From assembly GCF_003991875.1 (NCBI RefSeq), contig NZ_CP031423.1:1426001-1490000 (forward strand): a stretch of DNA of 64,000 bases, read 5' to 3'. This document shows positions 45,775 through 56,611 of this stretch, piece after piece. The DNA comes from Microbacterium lemovicicum. GTDB taxonomy: Bacteria > Actinomycetota > Actinomycetes > Actinomycetales > Microbacteriaceae. Made by a program: the position numbers and the translations under genes. Each line of letters opens with the position of its first letter. Positions within the stretch are counted from its first letter, which is position 1. Under the pieces are notes generated by a model. That model searched no databases. It saw nothing but the letters and a program-made list of their open reading frames with translations, and was not told where the DNA came from.

Positions 45775-48093
45775 TCAGCGCCGCTTCTGCAGGCGGATGA
45801 TCACCGACTTCGACGTGGGCGTGTTGCTCTCCGCCGCCGTCGAGTCCAGCGGCACCAGCACGTTCGTCTCCGGGTAGTACGCCGCCGCGTTGCCGCGGGG
45901 GGTGTCGTACGAGACGATGCGGAACTCCGTGGCCCAGCGCTCCTCGACACGGCCGTCCGGCGTCCGCCACTCCGAGACGAGGTCGACGACCTCCTCGTCG
46001 GCGAAGCCGAGCGCCTCGAGGTCGCACGCGTTGACGAACACCACGCGGCGGCCGCCGAACACCCCGCGGTAGCGGTCGTCCTTGCCGTAGATCGTGGTGT
46101 TGTACTGATCGTGCGAGCGCAGCGTCTGCAGCAGCAGCCGCCCCTCCGGGATCACGGGGTACTCCAGCGCGTTCCGCGTGAAGTGCGCGAGGCCGTCCGG
46201 GGTCGCGAACGACAGGTCGTCGCGGGGACCGTTGGGCAGCACGAACGTGCGCCCCTTGGCCACGCGGGCCTCGAAGTCCTCGAAGCCCGGCACGACCCGG
46301 GAGATGTGCGAGCGGATGAGCGTGTAGTCGCTCTCCAGCGCCTTCCAGTCCGCCCGCGGCACGGCGATCGAGTCGGGGCGGTCGCCGAAGACAAGGCCGC
46401 ACAGCCGGGCGATGATCGCCGGCTCCGACATCATGTCCTCGCTCGGCGGGGCGAGACGGCCCCGTGACGCGTGGACGGCGCTCATCGAGTCCTCGACCGT
46501 CACCCGCTGGTCGACGCCGCGCCGCACATCACGGTCGGTGCGCCCGAGCGTCGGCAGGATGACGGCGCGGCGTCCGGTGACCGTGTGCGATCGGTTCAGC
46601 TTGGTCGAGACCTGCACGGTGAGGTCGACGTTGCGCACCGCGGCCTCGACGACCTCGGTGTCGGGCGTCGCACTGACGAAATTGCCGCCCATGGCCATGA
46701 AGACCCGGGTGCGCCCGTCGCGCATCGCGCGGATCGCCTCGACGACGTCGTAGCCGTGCTCCCGCGGCGCGAGGAAGTCGAACTCGCGGTCGAGGCTCTC
46801 CAGGAACCCCTCCTGCGGCTTCTCGTAGATTCCCATCGTGCGGTCGCCCTGGACGTTGGAGTGACCGCGCACCGGGCAGACCCCGGCGCCGGTCTTGCCG
46901 AGGTTGCCCTGGAGGAGAAGCACGTTCACGACGTCGCGGAGGGTGGGGACGGAATGCGGATGCTGCGTCAGCCCCATGGCCCAGCACACGATCGTCGCCT
47001 CAGACGTGCGGACGCGCTCGCCGACGCGACGGAGGTCGGCCTCCGACTGCCCGGTCGCGGCCTCCAGCTCCGACCACTCCACGGCGTCGAGCTGCGCGAG
47101 GTAGTCGTCGAGCCCGCTGGTGTGCCGGGCGATGAAGTCGTGGTCGAACACCGCGCCGTCGGCGCGCTCGCGCTCGAGCAGATGCTTGCCGATGGCCTGG
47201 AACAGCGCCTGATCTCCGCCGAGGCGGATCTGCACGAAGTCGTCGGCGATGCGGGTGCCCCCGAGGATGACGCCGCGGGGGGTCTGCGGGTTCTCGAATC
47301 GGATGAGCCCGGCCTCCGGCAGCGGGTTCACCGCGACGATGGTGGCGCCGTTCGCCTTCGCCTTCTCCAGCGCGCTGAGCATGCGCGGATGGTTCGTGCC
47401 GGGATTCTGACCCGCCACGATGATCAGCTCCGCCTGGTGCACGTCTTCGATGGAGACGGTGCCCTTGCCGATGCCGAGCGTCTCGACGAGCGCCGTGCCG
47501 CTGGACTCGTGGCACATGTTCGAGCAGTCGGGCAGGTTGTTCGTGCCGAGCCCGCGCACGAGCAGCTGGTAGAGGAACGCCGCCTCGTTGGAGGTGCGGC
47601 CGGACGTGTAGAACGTGGCCTCATCGGGGTCGTCGAGCGCTTTCAGCGCGTCGGCCACCGTCGTGAGCGCCTCGTCCCAGCTCGCCTCGCGGTAGTGCGT
47701 GGCGCCCTCGTCGAGGATCATCGGGCGCGTGAGCCGGCCCTGCTGACCCAGCCACCAGTCGTCGTGGCCGCCGAGCTCGGCCACGGAGTGCTGGGCGAAG
47801 AACGCCGCATCCACGCGGCGCACGGTCGCCTCCTCGGCCACCGCCTTCGCGCCGTTCTCGCAGAACTCCGCGATGTGGCGCTTGTCCTCCTCCGGCCACG
47901 CACAGCCGGGACAGTCGAAGCCGTCCTTCTGGTTGATGCGCGAGAGCGTGCGCACCGTGCGGGCGGCGCCCATCTGCGCCTCGGAGATCTGCAGCGCGTG
48001 CAGCACCGCCGGCACCCCCACCGCGACCTTCTTGGGGTGCGAGACGCGGACGTCCCGCTCGTCGATGTCCGTGCTCGGAGGCTTCCTCACCAT
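45775..48093 (-). CDS. FdhF/YdeP family molybdopterin oxidoreductase
   Basis: 772-residue member of the bis-MGD enzyme superfamily, YdeP branch. DCPGCAWPEEDKRHIAEFCE is the N-terminal cysteine region of this branch. MGD-binding segments include GRTSNEAAFLYQLLVRGLG, GQNPGTNHPRML and MGLTQHPHSVPTLRD. The C-terminal domain has LRSHDQYNTTIYGKDDRYRG. No signal peptide, so cytoplasmic. Its electron partner and substrate are unknown. fdhD and mobA nearby should mature its cofactor. The start ATG follows TAGCAT by six bases. Confidence 0.9.
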   Translation of the reverse strand: MVRKPPSTDIDERDVRVSHPKKVAVGVPAVLHALQISEAQMGAARTVRTLSRINQKDGFDCPGCAWPEEDKRHIAEFCENGAKAVAEEATVRRVDAAFFAQHSVAELGGHDDWWLGQQGRLTRPMILDEGATHYREASWDEALTTVADALKALDDPDEATFYTSGRTSNEAAFLYQLLVRGLGTNNLPDCSNMCHESSGTALVETLGIGKGTVSIEDVHQAELIIVAGQNPGTNHPRMLSALEKAKANGATIVAVNPLPEAGLIRFENPQTPRGVILGGTRIADDFVQIRLGGDQALFQAIGKHLLERERADGAVFDHDFIARHTSGLDDYLAQLDAVEWSELEAATGQSEADLRRVGERVRTSEATIVCWAMGLTQHPHSVPTLRDVVNVLLLQGNLGKTGAGVCPVRGHSNVQGDRTMGIYEKPQEGFLESLDREFDFLAPREHGYDVVEAIRAMRDGRTRVFMAMGGNFVSATPDTEVVEAAVRNVDLTVQVSTKLNRSHTVTGRRAVILPTLGRTDRDVRRGVDQRVTVEDSMSAVHASRGRLAPPSEDMMSEPAIIARLCGLVFGDRPDSIAVPRADWKALESDYTLIRSHISRVVPGFEDFEARVAKGRTFVLPNGPRDDLSFATPDGLAHFTRNALEYPVIPEGRLLLQTLRSHDQYNTTIYGKDDRYRGVFGGRRVVFVNACDLEALGFADEEVVDLVSEWRTPDGRVEERWATEFRIVSYDTPRGNAAAYYPETNVLVPLDSTAAESNTPTSKSVIIRLQKRR

Positions 48094-48099
48094 GGTCCG

Positions 48100-48105
48100 A
48101 TGCTA
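48100..48105 (-). promoter_or_regulatory. -10 box of the ydeP-like gene (leaderless)
   Basis: TAGCAT on the minus strand, six bases before ATG 48093. The gene would then be transcribed separately from aroB upstream. Confidence 0.45.
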
Positions 48106-48157
48106 GGCGACCTCCGCGACGCGGGGGCGGAGCGGCGAGCCCGTCATCGGGAGGACG

Positions 48158-49237
48158 TCACGCGCCGACCTCCTGATAGGCGGCGAAGAGGAGCGACTCG
48201 TCGGGGGCCTGCAGCACCGTCGGACGCGCGATGTCGTCGAGCACGATGAAGCGCAGCATCCCGCCGCGGCTCTTCTTGTCGCGCTGCATCGTCGCCAGCA
48301 GCTGCGGCCAGGCGCCCGCGCGGTAGGAGGTGGGAAGCCCGAGTGTGTCGAGGATGTCGCGGTGACGCTGCGCCGCGGCATCCGGCAGCCGGCCCGCAAG
48401 TCGCGACAGCTCGGCGGCGAAGACCATCCCCACGGAGATGGCGGCGCCGTGCCGCCACCGGTAGCGCTCGGCGTGCTCGATCGCGTGACCGAGGGTGTGG
48501 CCGTAGTTGAGCACTTCGCGCAGGTTCGCCTCGCGCAGGTCCTCTCCGACGACACGCGCCTTCATGTCGATCGCCAGCTCGATGCAGCGGCGGAATGCGG
48601 CGCTCTGCGGGTCGGTGGCGGCGACGTGGTCGGCCTCGATGAGGTCGAGGATCTCCGGATGCCAGATGAGACCCGCCTTCACCACCTCGGCGAAGCCGGC
48701 GACGGTCTCGTTGCGCGAGAGGCTCTCGAGCAGGTCGAGGTCGCAGACCACCGCGCGCGGCGGCCAGAAGGCGCCGACCAGGTTTTTGCCCTCCGCGGTG
48801 TTGACCCCCGTCTTGCCGCCGACGGCCGCGTCGACCATGCCGAGCACGGTGGTCGGCACCTGCACGAGCGCGACGCCGCGCAGCCAGGTGGCGGCGACGA
48901 AGCCCGCGAGATCGGTGACCGCGCCGCCGCCGAAGCCGACGACGACGTCCGTCCGCGTGAAGTCGGCCTGGCCGAGCACCTGCCAGCAGAAGGCCGCGAC
49001 CTCGATGCGCTTGCCCTGCTCCGCGTCGGGGATCTCGGCCAGCAGCACCTCGCGGTCGGCGCGCAGGATCTCGCGCAGCGACTCGGCCTGGGCCGACAGC
49101 GTCGGCGGGTGCACGATGAGCACCTTGCGCGCCTCCGGCGGCAGCATGGCGCCGACGCCCGCGAGCAGTCCGCGTCCGACGGTGACGTCGTACGGCGCTT
49201 CCCCGGCGACGGAGATCGTGGTGGTGTCATCGCTCAT
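48158..49237 (-). CDS. aroB: 3-Dehydroquinate synthase
   Basis: 359-residue NAD- and metal-dependent enzyme, second step of the shikimate pathway. [21 protein letters not shown] and [20 protein letters not shown] are the nucleotide and substrate loops, and [13 protein letters not shown] holds metal-binding histidines. Its start overlaps the aroK stop by 11 bases. It is the last aro gene before the inserted molybdenum cassette. Confidence 0.97.
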   Translation of the reverse strand: MSDDTTTISVAGEAPYDVTVGRGLLAGVGAMLPPEARKVLIVHPPTLSAQAESLREILRADREVLLAEIPDAEQGKRIEVAAFCWQVLGQADFTRTDVVVGFGGGAVTDLAGFVAATWLRGVALVQVPTTVLGMVDAAVGGKTGVNTAEGKNLVGAFWPPRAVVCDLDLLESLSRNETVAGFAEVVKAGLIWHPEILDLIEADHVAATDPQSAAFRRCIELAIDMKARVVGEDLREANLREVLNYGHTLGHAIEHAERYRWRHGAAISVGMVFAAELSRLAGRLPDAAAQRHRDILDTLGLPTSYRAGAWPQLLATMQRDKKSRGGMLRFIVLDDIARPTVLQAPDESLLFAAYQEVGA

Positions 49238-49811
49238 GCGGGGTGTCCTGTCCTGGAGGGGCGGGGGTGCGGGGGTCGCGGGCCCATGCCACGATGGCGT
49301 CGGCCACCTGCTGCAGCGGGCCGTGCGAGGTGTCGAAGGTCACGTCGGCGACGGCCTCGTAGACGGGCCGCCGCGCGCGCAGGATCTCGGTCCAGCGGGT
49401 CATGGGATCGGTCGGCGCGCTGGGCAGCCCGGGCTCGGCCGCAGGGCCGCGCAGCAGCGGGCGGGCGCTGTCGCGCACGCGACCGGCCACCACGCGCGGC
49501 TCCACCGTCAGCAGCACCACCCGGTGGTCGGCGAGCGCGGCGCGGCTGCCCTCGTGCAGCACCGCTCCCCCGCCGAGCGCGACGACGCCGCCCTGGGCGA
49601 GACCGGCGAGCACCGCATCCTTCTCCCACTCGCGGAACTGCGGCTCACCGTGCTCGGCGAAGATCGTCTCGATCGGTCCGTGGTCGCGGATCACCGCGAT
49701 GTCGGAGTCGTAGAACGGCACCTGCAGGGCCTTGGCCACACGCCGGCCGATGCTCGTCTTGCCGGCGCCCATGGGGCCGATCAGCACCAGCGCGGGGTGC
49801 GTGCCGCTCAT
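49227..49811 (-). CDS. aroK: Shikimate kinase
   Basis: 194-residue P-loop kinase making shikimate 3-phosphate. [18 protein letters not shown] is the ATP site, [13 protein letters not shown] binds shikimate, and ALGGGAVL is the third motif. The start overlaps the aroC stop by four bases. The tail (about 20 residues, Pro/Thr-rich) exceeds the usual length. Confidence 0.96.
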   Translation of the reverse strand: MSGTHPALVLIGPMGAGKTSIGRRVAKALQVPFYDSDIAVIRDHGPIETIFAEHGEPQFREWEKDAVLAGLAQGGVVALGGGAVLHEGSRAALADHRVVLLTVEPRVVAGRVRDSARPLLRGPAAEPGLPSAPTDPMTRWTEILRARRPVYEAVADVTFDTSHGPLQQVADAIVAWARDPRTPAPPGQDTPHER

Positions 49812-51025
49812 GCGCCCGCGAGGGCGGGATCGCTCGCGGCGGCGGTCTGGAGCGTGGCGGGAATGGCGTCGAGGTAGCCGCGCAGGTTGCGTCGGGTCTC
49901 GCCGACGCTGTCGCCGCCGAACTTCTCGAGCACGACCTCCGCCAGCACGATCGCGACCATGGCCTCCGCCACGACACCGGCGGCGGGCACGGCGCAGACG
50001 TCGGAGCGCTGGTGGTGCGCGGCGGCCGTCTCGCCCGTGGCGACGTCGATGGTGCGCAGGGCGTGCGGCACGGTGGCGATCGGCTTCATGCCCGCCCGCA
50101 CGCGCAGCACGGTGCCCGTGGACATGCCGCCCTCGGTGCCGCCGGCGCGGTCGGTCGAGCGGGTGATGCCGTCGTCGGTGGCGAAGAGCTCGTCGTGGGC
50201 CTGCGAGCCGCGGCGCGTGGTCGTGAGGAAGCCGTCGCCGACTTCGACGCCCTTGATGGCCTGGATGCTCATGATCGCCTGCGCGAGCTTCGCGTCGAGG
50301 CGGCGGTCCCAGTGCACGTGCGAGCCGAGCCCCGGCGGGAGACCGTAGGCGAGCACCTCGACGATGCCACCGAGGGTGTCGCCGTCCTTGCGGGCGTCGT
50401 CGACCTCGGCGACCATGCGCGCGGAGGTCGCGGCGTCGAAGCAGCGCAGCGGATCGGCGTCGAGCGCGTCGACGTCGTCGGGGGACGGGAGCCGCGCGTC
50501 ATCGGGCACCCGCACCGGTCCGATGGACAGCGTGTGGCTGACCAGGCGGATGCCGAGCTCTCCGAGGAACGCGCGGGCGACGGCGCCGAGGGCGACGCGG
50601 GCCGCCGTCTCACGGGCGCTTGCGCGCTCGAGGATCGGCCGGGCCTCGTCGAAGTCGTACTTCTGCATGCCGACCAGATCGGCGTGACCGGGGCGGGGGC
50701 GGGTGAGGGCCGCACCGCGCCCGCGCGAGCGGTCGGTGAGATCGATGGGCTCGGGGCTCATCACCTCGATCCACTTGGGCCACTCGGTGTTGCCGATGCG
50801 CAGTGCGATGGGGCTGCCGAGGCTGAGGCCGTGGACGACGCCGCTGGACAGCGACAGCTCGTCCTCCTCGAACTTCATGCGGGAGCCGCGGCCGTAGCCG
50901 AGCTTGCGTCGAGCGAGGTCGGCACGGATCGCCGTCAGGGTGATGGGCACACCCGAGGGCAGGCCCTCCATGATGGCGACGAGTTCGGGGCCGTGCGATT
51001 CGCCGGCCGTGAGCACGCGGAGCAT
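49808..51025 (-). CDS. aroC: Chorismate synthase
   Basis: 405-residue FMN-dependent lyase that forms chorismate from EPSP. It begins [15 protein letters not shown], and [20 protein letters not shown] and [11 protein letters not shown] are family signatures, with [17 protein letters not shown] near the end. EPSP synthase (aroA) is not in the window. It follows aroE by four bases. Confidence 0.97.
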   Translation of the reverse strand: MLRVLTAGESHGPELVAIMEGLPSGVPITLTAIRADLARRKLGYGRGSRMKFEEDELSLSSGVVHGLSLGSPIALRIGNTEWPKWIEVMSPEPIDLTDRSRGRGAALTRPRPGHADLVGMQKYDFDEARPILERASARETAARVALGAVARAFLGELGIRLVSHTLSIGPVRVPDDARLPSPDDVDALDADPLRCFDAATSARMVAEVDDARKDGDTLGGIVEVLAYGLPPGLGSHVHWDRRLDAKLAQAIMSIQAIKGVEVGDGFLTTTRRGSQAHDELFATDDGITRSTDRAGGTEGGMSTGTVLRVRAGMKPIATVPHALRTIDVATGETAAAHHQRSDVCAVPAAGVVAEAMVAIVLAEVVLEKFGGDSVGETRRNLRGYLDAIPATLQTAAASDPALAGA

Positions 51026-51029
51026 CCCC

Positions 51030-51869
51030 CTAGTCTCCCACGGCCGCGCGGCGCATGACGGCGAGCACGTCCGCCTCGTCGGGCAGCGGCTCGTCGGTGC
51101 GCCCGGTCGAGAACACCCGCATCTGCAGGACGGCCTGATGCAGCAGCATCCCGAGTCCAGGCACGGCGCGTCCGCCCCCCTCCTGCCACACCGTCGCCAG
51201 GGCGGTGGGCCACGTGCCGTACACCACGTCGAGCAGCAGACCCCCCGACGTCGCGAGGGTCCGTGCCGCGGCATCCGGCATCGCGGCGTCGCCCGGGAGC
51301 GTCGCGACGGTGAGCGGGACGGCGACCGCCTCGGCCTGCGGGAGCGGCGCGGCGGTGACCCCGACACCCAGCTCCTCCCCCAGCGTCATCAGCGCTGCGG
51401 CGGCCTCGGGGCGGCGCGCGACCACCTCGACGCGCTCGGCGCCGAGCTCCGCGAGCGCGACGAGGGCCGAGGTGGCCGTCGCCCCCGCGCCGATGATGCG
51501 GGCGCTCTCCACGGCGGTCATGCCCTCATCGGCCAGGGCGCCGACGATGCCGCCGACATCGGTGTTGAACCCGTGGGGACCGCCGGGCGTCAGCAGGAGG
51601 GTGTTCACGGCGGCAGTGAGCTCGGCGCGGCGGTCACGGGTGGCCGCGGCGGCGAAGGCGACGGACTTCAGGGGGTACGTGAGCGACAGCCCGCGCCAGG
51701 CGTCGTCGAGAGAGGCCAGGGCCTCGTCGAATCCGGATGCCGCGACCTGCCGCCGTCCGTACGTCCACCGCCACCCCAGCCGGGCGTAAGCCGCGGCGTG
51801 GAGCTGAGGTGAGCGGCTGTGGGCGATCGGTTCGCCCCAGACCGCCAGCCGGTCGCCGGCGGTCAGCAC
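51030..51869 (-). CDS. aroE: Shikimate dehydrogenase
   Basis: 279-residue enzyme reducing 3-dehydroshikimate with [24 protein letters not shown] binds substrate, and [11 protein letters not shown] and the nucleotide loop [15 protein letters not shown] follow. The catalytic-lysine region reads [10 protein letters not shown] (more often TxPxK). It starts with GTG, overlapping the mltG stop by seven bases. Confidence 0.94.
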   Translation of the reverse strand: MLTAGDRLAVWGEPIAHSRSPQLHAAAYARLGWRWTYGRRQVAASGFDEALASLDDAWRGLSLTYPLKSVAFAAAATRDRRAELTAAVNTLLLTPGGPHGFNTDVGGIVGALADEGMTAVESARIIGAGATATSALVALAELGAERVEVVARRPEAAAALMTLGEELGVGVTAAPLPQAEAVAVPLTVATLPGDAAMPDAAARTLATSGGLLLDVVYGTWPTALATVWQEGGGRAVPGLGMLLHQAVLQMRVFSTGRTDEPLPDEADVLAVMRRAAVGD

Positions 51870-53413
51870 CCCGAGTCCGGGTGATCGGCGCACCACGCCT
51901 GCCACTGCTTCACGGCGGCGTTGTGGTCGGTGAGATTCGTGGTGAACACCGTCTCGCCCGTATCGAGATCGACCGTCACGAAGTACAGCCACGGGCCGTC
52001 GACGGGGTGCATCGCGGCGTCGATGGCGAGATCGCCGGGGTTGGCGATCGGGCCGACCGGCAGACCGGCGTTCACGTACGTGTTCCACGGGTTCGGGTCC
52101 GCGAGGGCCTCGGCCGAGCTGCTCACGGTGCCGTCGTGGTTCTCGCCGTACCCGTACTGGGCCGTCGAGTCCATCTGCAGCAGTCCGAAGGTCTCCCTGT
52201 TGGAGGGGTCGAGACGGTTCTCGATGACCCGCGAGACCTTGTAGAAGTCCTGCTCGAACCGCGCCTCGCGCTGGATGATAGACGCGACCGTGAGCACGCG
52301 CTCGCGGTCCTCCACCGGCACGCCGGCCTTGTCGAGCGACTCGATCGTGCGGTCGACGAGGCGCGTGATGACCTCGGAGGCCGTGACCCCCGGGTTGAAC
52401 TCGTACGTGGCGGGGAACAGCCAGCCTTCGAGGCTGGACGCGGTGACGCCGTACGCCGACGGGTCGGCCACGGCGGCCTGCAGGTCGGCGAGCGGGATGC
52501 CGATGCCGTCGGCGAGGATCGGCAGCGACTGCGCGACCGTGAGGCCTTCGCGCAGCTGCGCGCCGTTCTCCATCTTGCTCGCCGGATTCAGCAGCGCCGC
52601 CAGCGCGGCCTCGGACGTCATCTGCTTCTGCAGCTTGAAGACGCCCGGGATGAACGGTGGGTTCTGCGAGGTGTCGATGAGGTAGTCGTAGAACGCGGTC
52701 GGCGTCTTGGTGACGCCGGCGTCGAAGAGGTGCTGCGAGATCGGCAGGCCGGTGTCGCCCTGCGCGATGGTGATGATCGCGTCTCCTTCGGCAGCACCCG
52801 CGTCGAACTCCTGCGACTCCTCCCACCCCATGAAGGCGCGGATCTTGTCCTGGTAGGTGTTCCAGACGTACGCGCCGCCGGCAGCGACGCCGCCGACGAG
52901 CAGCACGACGATCGCCAAGGCGATCCAGCCGCCGATGCGCCGCTTGCGCCGGTTGGGCGGCGGGGGCGGGGCGCCGAGCTCGTCTGTCGTGCGCGCCCCG
53001 GTGAAGAGGTCGTCCAGGGTCGCCGTCGCCGCGGTGGCGTGGGCGTCGGCCGTCCGCGAGCGCTCGGGAGCGGTGGCCACGGAGGACGGACGCGCACCGG
53101 CCGCCGCGGCGCCGACGGTCTCCGGCGCGCGGGGTGCGCCCACCGGGCGCGCCTGCTCGACGCGGTCGTACGGCGCCGGGCGGGGCGGCGTCTCGTCGGC
53201 GGGAGCGGCCGCAGCACGGGCGGCGCGTCGCGAGACCGGCGGCGCCGCGGCATCCGCTCGCTTCTCTCCGCGAGGCTCCGGAGCGCCGTTCGAGGACGCG
53301 TCGGCCGACGGGCGATCGGCAGCGCCGGCGGCTGCGGAGCCGGCCCGGGGATCAGGGAGCTTGCCGAACAGATCCGCGAACGGATCGTCGAACGGCGAGG
53401 GCGAATCGGGCAT
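51863..53413 (-). CDS. mltG: Endolytic murein transglycosylase
   Basis: 516-residue membrane enzyme that cleaves nascent peptidoglycan strands. The first 160 residues are a low-complexity cytoplasmic tail rich in Ala, Pro and Arg. A single transmembrane segment (about 165-187) and the extracellular YceG domain follow, with the catalytic Glu in ASIIQREARFEQDF and LLQMDSTAQYGYG after it. ATG 53413 was chosen from the family start near PFDDPFADLFG. The open frame continues upstream only inside ruvX. It is between ruvX and aroE, as in other actinobacteria. Confidence 0.95.
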   Translation of the reverse strand: MPDSPSPFDDPFADLFGKLPDPRAGSAAAGAADRPSADASSNGAPEPRGEKRADAAAPPVSRRAARAAAAPADETPPRPAPYDRVEQARPVGAPRAPETVGAAAAGARPSSVATAPERSRTADAHATAATATLDDLFTGARTTDELGAPPPPPNRRKRRIGGWIALAIVVLLVGGVAAGGAYVWNTYQDKIRAFMGWEESQEFDAGAAEGDAIITIAQGDTGLPISQHLFDAGVTKTPTAFYDYLIDTSQNPPFIPGVFKLQKQMTSEAALAALLNPASKMENGAQLREGLTVAQSLPILADGIGIPLADLQAAVADPSAYGVTASSLEGWLFPATYEFNPGVTASEVITRLVDRTIESLDKAGVPVEDRERVLTVASIIQREARFEQDFYKVSRVIENRLDPSNRETFGLLQMDSTAQYGYGENHDGTVSSSAEALADPNPWNTYVNAGLPVGPIANPGDLAIDAAMHPVDGPWLYFVTVDLDTGETVFTTNLTDHNAAVKQWQAWCADHPDSGC

Positions 53414-53414
53414 G

Positions 53415-53888
53415 TCAGGCGGACTCCTGGGCCGGGGGGACGGGGGTTCCGGGTGGTCGGCCGCTGCTCTTCTCGACGTCGAGAGCCTGCTGCAGCAGGA
53501 CGACCGCCGCGACCTGATCGACAATGCTACGAGAGTTTCGCTGGGATCTGCCCGCATCTCTCAGCGCCGCATGCGCAGACACGGTGCTCAGGCGCTCGTC
53601 GACGAGGCGGACGGGCACGACGGATGCCGCGGCCACCGCGGCCGCGAAGTCCCGCGCGTCCTGCGTGGAGGCGGTGTCCTCGCCCCGCATGTTCAGCGGC
53701 AGTCCGACCAGGATCTCCGTCGCCGCGTACTCGTCCGCGAGGGCCGTGATCCGCGCCACGGCGGCCTTCGCGCGCGGCACCGTCTCGACGGGGACGGCGA
53801 GCAGGCCGTCGGGGTCGCTGCGCGCGACCCCGACGCGGGCCTTCCCCACGTCCACACCGATGCGTACGCCGCGGCGGAAGTCCGTCAC
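53415..53888 (-). CDS. ruvX: RuvX/YqgF Holliday junction resolvase-like nuclease
   Basis: 157-residue RNase H-fold protein. GVDVGKARVGVARSDPDG holds the first catalytic Asp, LVGLPLNMRGEDT the second strand, and DERLSTVSAHAALR and VDQVAAVVLLQ the remaining acidic residues. YqgF is implicated in 16S rRNA 5'-end processing as well as junction resolution. It starts with GTG overlapping the alaS stop as GTGA. Confidence 0.95.
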   Translation of the reverse strand: MTDFRRGVRIGVDVGKARVGVARSDPDGLLAVPVETVPRAKAAVARITALADEYAATEILVGLPLNMRGEDTASTQDARDFAAAVAAASVVPVRLVDERLSTVSAHAALRDAGRSQRNSRSIVDQVAAVVLLQQALDVEKSSGRPPGTPVPPAQESA

Positions 53889-56551
53889 CGGGTCGCCGAC
53901 TCCAGCGCGCTGCGGATGGCCGTGAGCGCGGCGGGCAGCTGCGAGGCGTCCGCTCCCCCGCCCTGCGCGACGTCGTCGCGGCCGCCGCCGCCGCCGCCGA
54001 GCACGCCGGCGGCGAGCTTCGCGAGCGCTCCGGCCTTCGCGCCGGCGGCACGGCCGGGCTCGTTGGTGGCGACGATGACGACGGGTCGGTCGTTCACGAC
54101 GGCGCCGAGGGCGACGGCACCGGGCGCCGTGCCGAGGCGGTCCCGCACCTGGAGCGCCAGGGTGCGGACGTCGTCTCCCGAGCCCGCGGCCCCGATCGAC
54201 TCGGCGACGAGACTGATGCCCCCGGCATCCGCCGCCTTCTGCGCGAGGGCGGGCGCGCGGTCGGCCATCGCCCTGGCCTCGAAGGCCGCGATCTTCTTCT
54301 CGGCGGCCTTGAGGTTGGCGGAGAGCTCCGCGATGCGCGTGGCCAGCTGGTCGCGGGGCGTCTTGAGCGTCGACGTGAGCTGCGAGACGATGGCGCGCTC
54401 GGCCGCCAGGTCGCGGAAGGCGTCGAGTCCGACGAGGGCTTCGACGCGCCGGTTGGAGGCGCCGACCGACGACTCGCCGACGAGGTTCACGAGTCCGATC
54501 TCCGAGCTGCGTGACACATGCGTGCCACCGCAGAGCTCGCGCGACCACGGACCGCCGATGTCCACCATCCGCACGGTGGTGCCGTACTTCTCGCCGAACA
54601 GGGCCATCGCGCCGGCCGCCTTCGCCTCGTCGAGCGACATGACGCGCGTGGTCACCTCGAGGTTGTCGCGCACCGCATTGTTGGCGATCTCCTCGATCTC
54701 CGAGCGCGTCTCGGGCGACAGGGCCGAGCTCCAGTTGAAGTCGAAGCGCATGTAGCCGGCGCGGTTGAGCGAGCCGGTCTGGGTCGCGCTGCGGCCCAGC
54801 GTGTCGCGGATGGCGGCGTGCACGAGGTGCGTGGCCGAGTGGGCCTGCTGCGCGGAGTGGCGGTTGACCGCGTCGACGACCGACGCCGCGGGCTGCCCCA
54901 CGCCGACCTCGCCGATGGAGACCTCGACCGTGTGGCTGATGAGCCCGGGCACGGGGCGCTGCACGTCGAGCACCTCGAGCTCGAAGCCCGGACCGACGAT
55001 GACGCCCTTGTCGGCGACCTGACCGCCGGATTCCGCGTACAGCGACGTCTCGGCGAGGATGACCTCGGCGATCTGGCCCTGCACCGCGCGGTCGACGGAG
55101 CGTCCGTCCACCAGGATCCCCAACACGCTCGACTCGGTCTCCAGGTCGGTGTAGCCGGTGAAGACCGTCTCGCCCTGCGCGCGCACCTCGCGGTACACGC
55201 TCTGGTCGGCGATGGCGCCCTTGCGCGCCCGTGCGTCGGCCTTGGCGCGGGTCCTCTGCTCGAGCATGAGCGAGTCGAAGGCGTCGCGATCGACCGTGAG
55301 ACCCGCCTCCTCGGCGATCTCGAGCGTGAGGTCGATGGGGAAGCCGTACGTGTCGTGGAGGAGGAAGGCCTCCGACCCCGACAGGGCGGTGCCCCCGGCA
55401 TCCTTCGTCTGCACGACGGACTGGTCCAGGATGCTGGAGCCCGCCGCCAGCGTGCGGAGGAACGTCTGCTCCTCGGCGACGGCGTACGCCGACAGGCGCG
55501 CATACTCGGTCTCGACCTCGGGGTAGGCGGCCTTCATCGCGTCGCGCGACGCCGCGAACAGCTCGGGGAAGCTCGCGCCCTCCACGCCCAGGAGGCGCAT
55601 CGAGCGGATGGCGCGGCGCATGATGCGGCGCAGGATGTAGCCCCGGCCCTCGTTCGAGGGCGTGACGCCGTCCGAGAGCAGCATGAGCGAGGACCGCACG
55701 TGGTCGGCGATGATGCGCAGCCGCACGTCGTCCTCGTGGTCGGCGCCGTAGGTCTTGCCCGACAGGGTCGCCGCCACGTCGAGCACCGGACGCACCTGGT
55801 CGGTCTCGTACATGTTCTGCACGCCCTGCTTGATGAAGGCGATGCGCTCGAGCCCCATGCCCGTGTCGATGTTGCGGTTGGGCAGCTCTCCGACGATGTC
55901 GAAGTCGTACTTCGAGGTCACGTTGGTGATCTCGTACTGCATGAACACGAGGTTCCAGATCTCGACGTAGCGGTCGTCATCGGTGGCCGGTCCGCCGTCG
56001 ACGCCGTATTCCGGTCCCTGGTCGTAGAAGATCTCCGAGCAGGGGCCGGCAGGCCCCGGCAGTCCGGTGCTCCAGTAGTTCGTGTCCTTGTCCAGACGCT
56101 GGATGCGGTCCTCGGGGAGGCCCGCGATGTCGCGCCACAGTCCGTACGCCTCGTCGTCGTCCTTGTAGACGGTGACCCACAGGTCCTTCGGGTCGAATCC
56201 GAGGCCGCCGTCGGACTCGGGGCCGGTGAGCAGCTCCCACGCGTAGCGGATGGCGTCGGCCTTGAAGTAGTCGCCGAACGACCAGTTGCCCAGCATCTGG
56301 AAGAAGGTGCCGTGCCGCGGGGTCTTGCCGACCTCTTCGATGTCGTTGGTGCGGATGCACTTCTGCACGTCGGCCGCGCGGGGGTAGGGCGGCGGGACGA
56401 CGCCGCTCAGATACGGGATGAACGGCACCATGCCGGCGACGGTGAACAGCAGCGCCGGGTCGTCGGCGACGAGCGAGGCCGACGGCACGATGGTGTGCCC
56501 CCGCTTCTCGAAGAAGTCCAGGAAGCGGGAGGCGATCTCGGCGGTCTGCAT
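53885..56551 (-). CDS. alaS: Alanyl-tRNA synthetase
   Basis: 888 residues. The class II catalytic domain starts near FFEKRGHTIVPSASLV. The editing-domain zinc ligands are HSATH (about residue 570) and CGGTH (about 672). The C-terminal oligomerisation domain ends in GGGGGGRDDVAQGGG. It sits upstream of ruvX, the usual order. ATG 56551 begins at MQTAEIASRFLDFF, where the family starts. Confidence 0.97.
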   Translation of the reverse strand: MQTAEIASRFLDFFEKRGHTIVPSASLVADDPALLFTVAGMVPFIPYLSGVVPPPYPRAADVQKCIRTNDIEEVGKTPRHGTFFQMLGNWSFGDYFKADAIRYAWELLTGPESDGGLGFDPKDLWVTVYKDDDEAYGLWRDIAGLPEDRIQRLDKDTNYWSTGLPGPAGPCSEIFYDQGPEYGVDGGPATDDDRYVEIWNLVFMQYEITNVTSKYDFDIVGELPNRNIDTGMGLERIAFIKQGVQNMYETDQVRPVLDVAATLSGKTYGADHEDDVRLRIIADHVRSSLMLLSDGVTPSNEGRGYILRRIMRRAIRSMRLLGVEGASFPELFAASRDAMKAAYPEVETEYARLSAYAVAEEQTFLRTLAAGSSILDQSVVQTKDAGGTALSGSEAFLLHDTYGFPIDLTLEIAEEAGLTVDRDAFDSLMLEQRTRAKADARARKGAIADQSVYREVRAQGETVFTGYTDLETESSVLGILVDGRSVDRAVQGQIAEVILAETSLYAESGGQVADKGVIVGPGFELEVLDVQRPVPGLISHTVEVSIGEVGVGQPAASVVDAVNRHSAQQAHSATHLVHAAIRDTLGRSATQTGSLNRAGYMRFDFNWSSALSPETRSEIEEIANNAVRDNLEVTTRVMSLDEAKAAGAMALFGEKYGTTVRMVDIGGPWSRELCGGTHVSRSSEIGLVNLVGESSVGASNRRVEALVGLDAFRDLAAERAIVSQLTSTLKTPRDQLATRIAELSANLKAAEKKIAAFEARAMADRAPALAQKAADAGGISLVAESIGAAGSGDDVRTLALQVRDRLGTAPGAVALGAVVNDRPVVIVATNEPGRAAGAKAGALAKLAAGVLGGGGGGRDDVAQGGGADASQLPAALTAIRSALESATR

Positions 56552-56611
56552 GTCGTCCTTGTCAGGGCAGGGGTCAGACCTCGGTCGCCCGAGGTCTGCG
56601 TGCGGAGGGGG

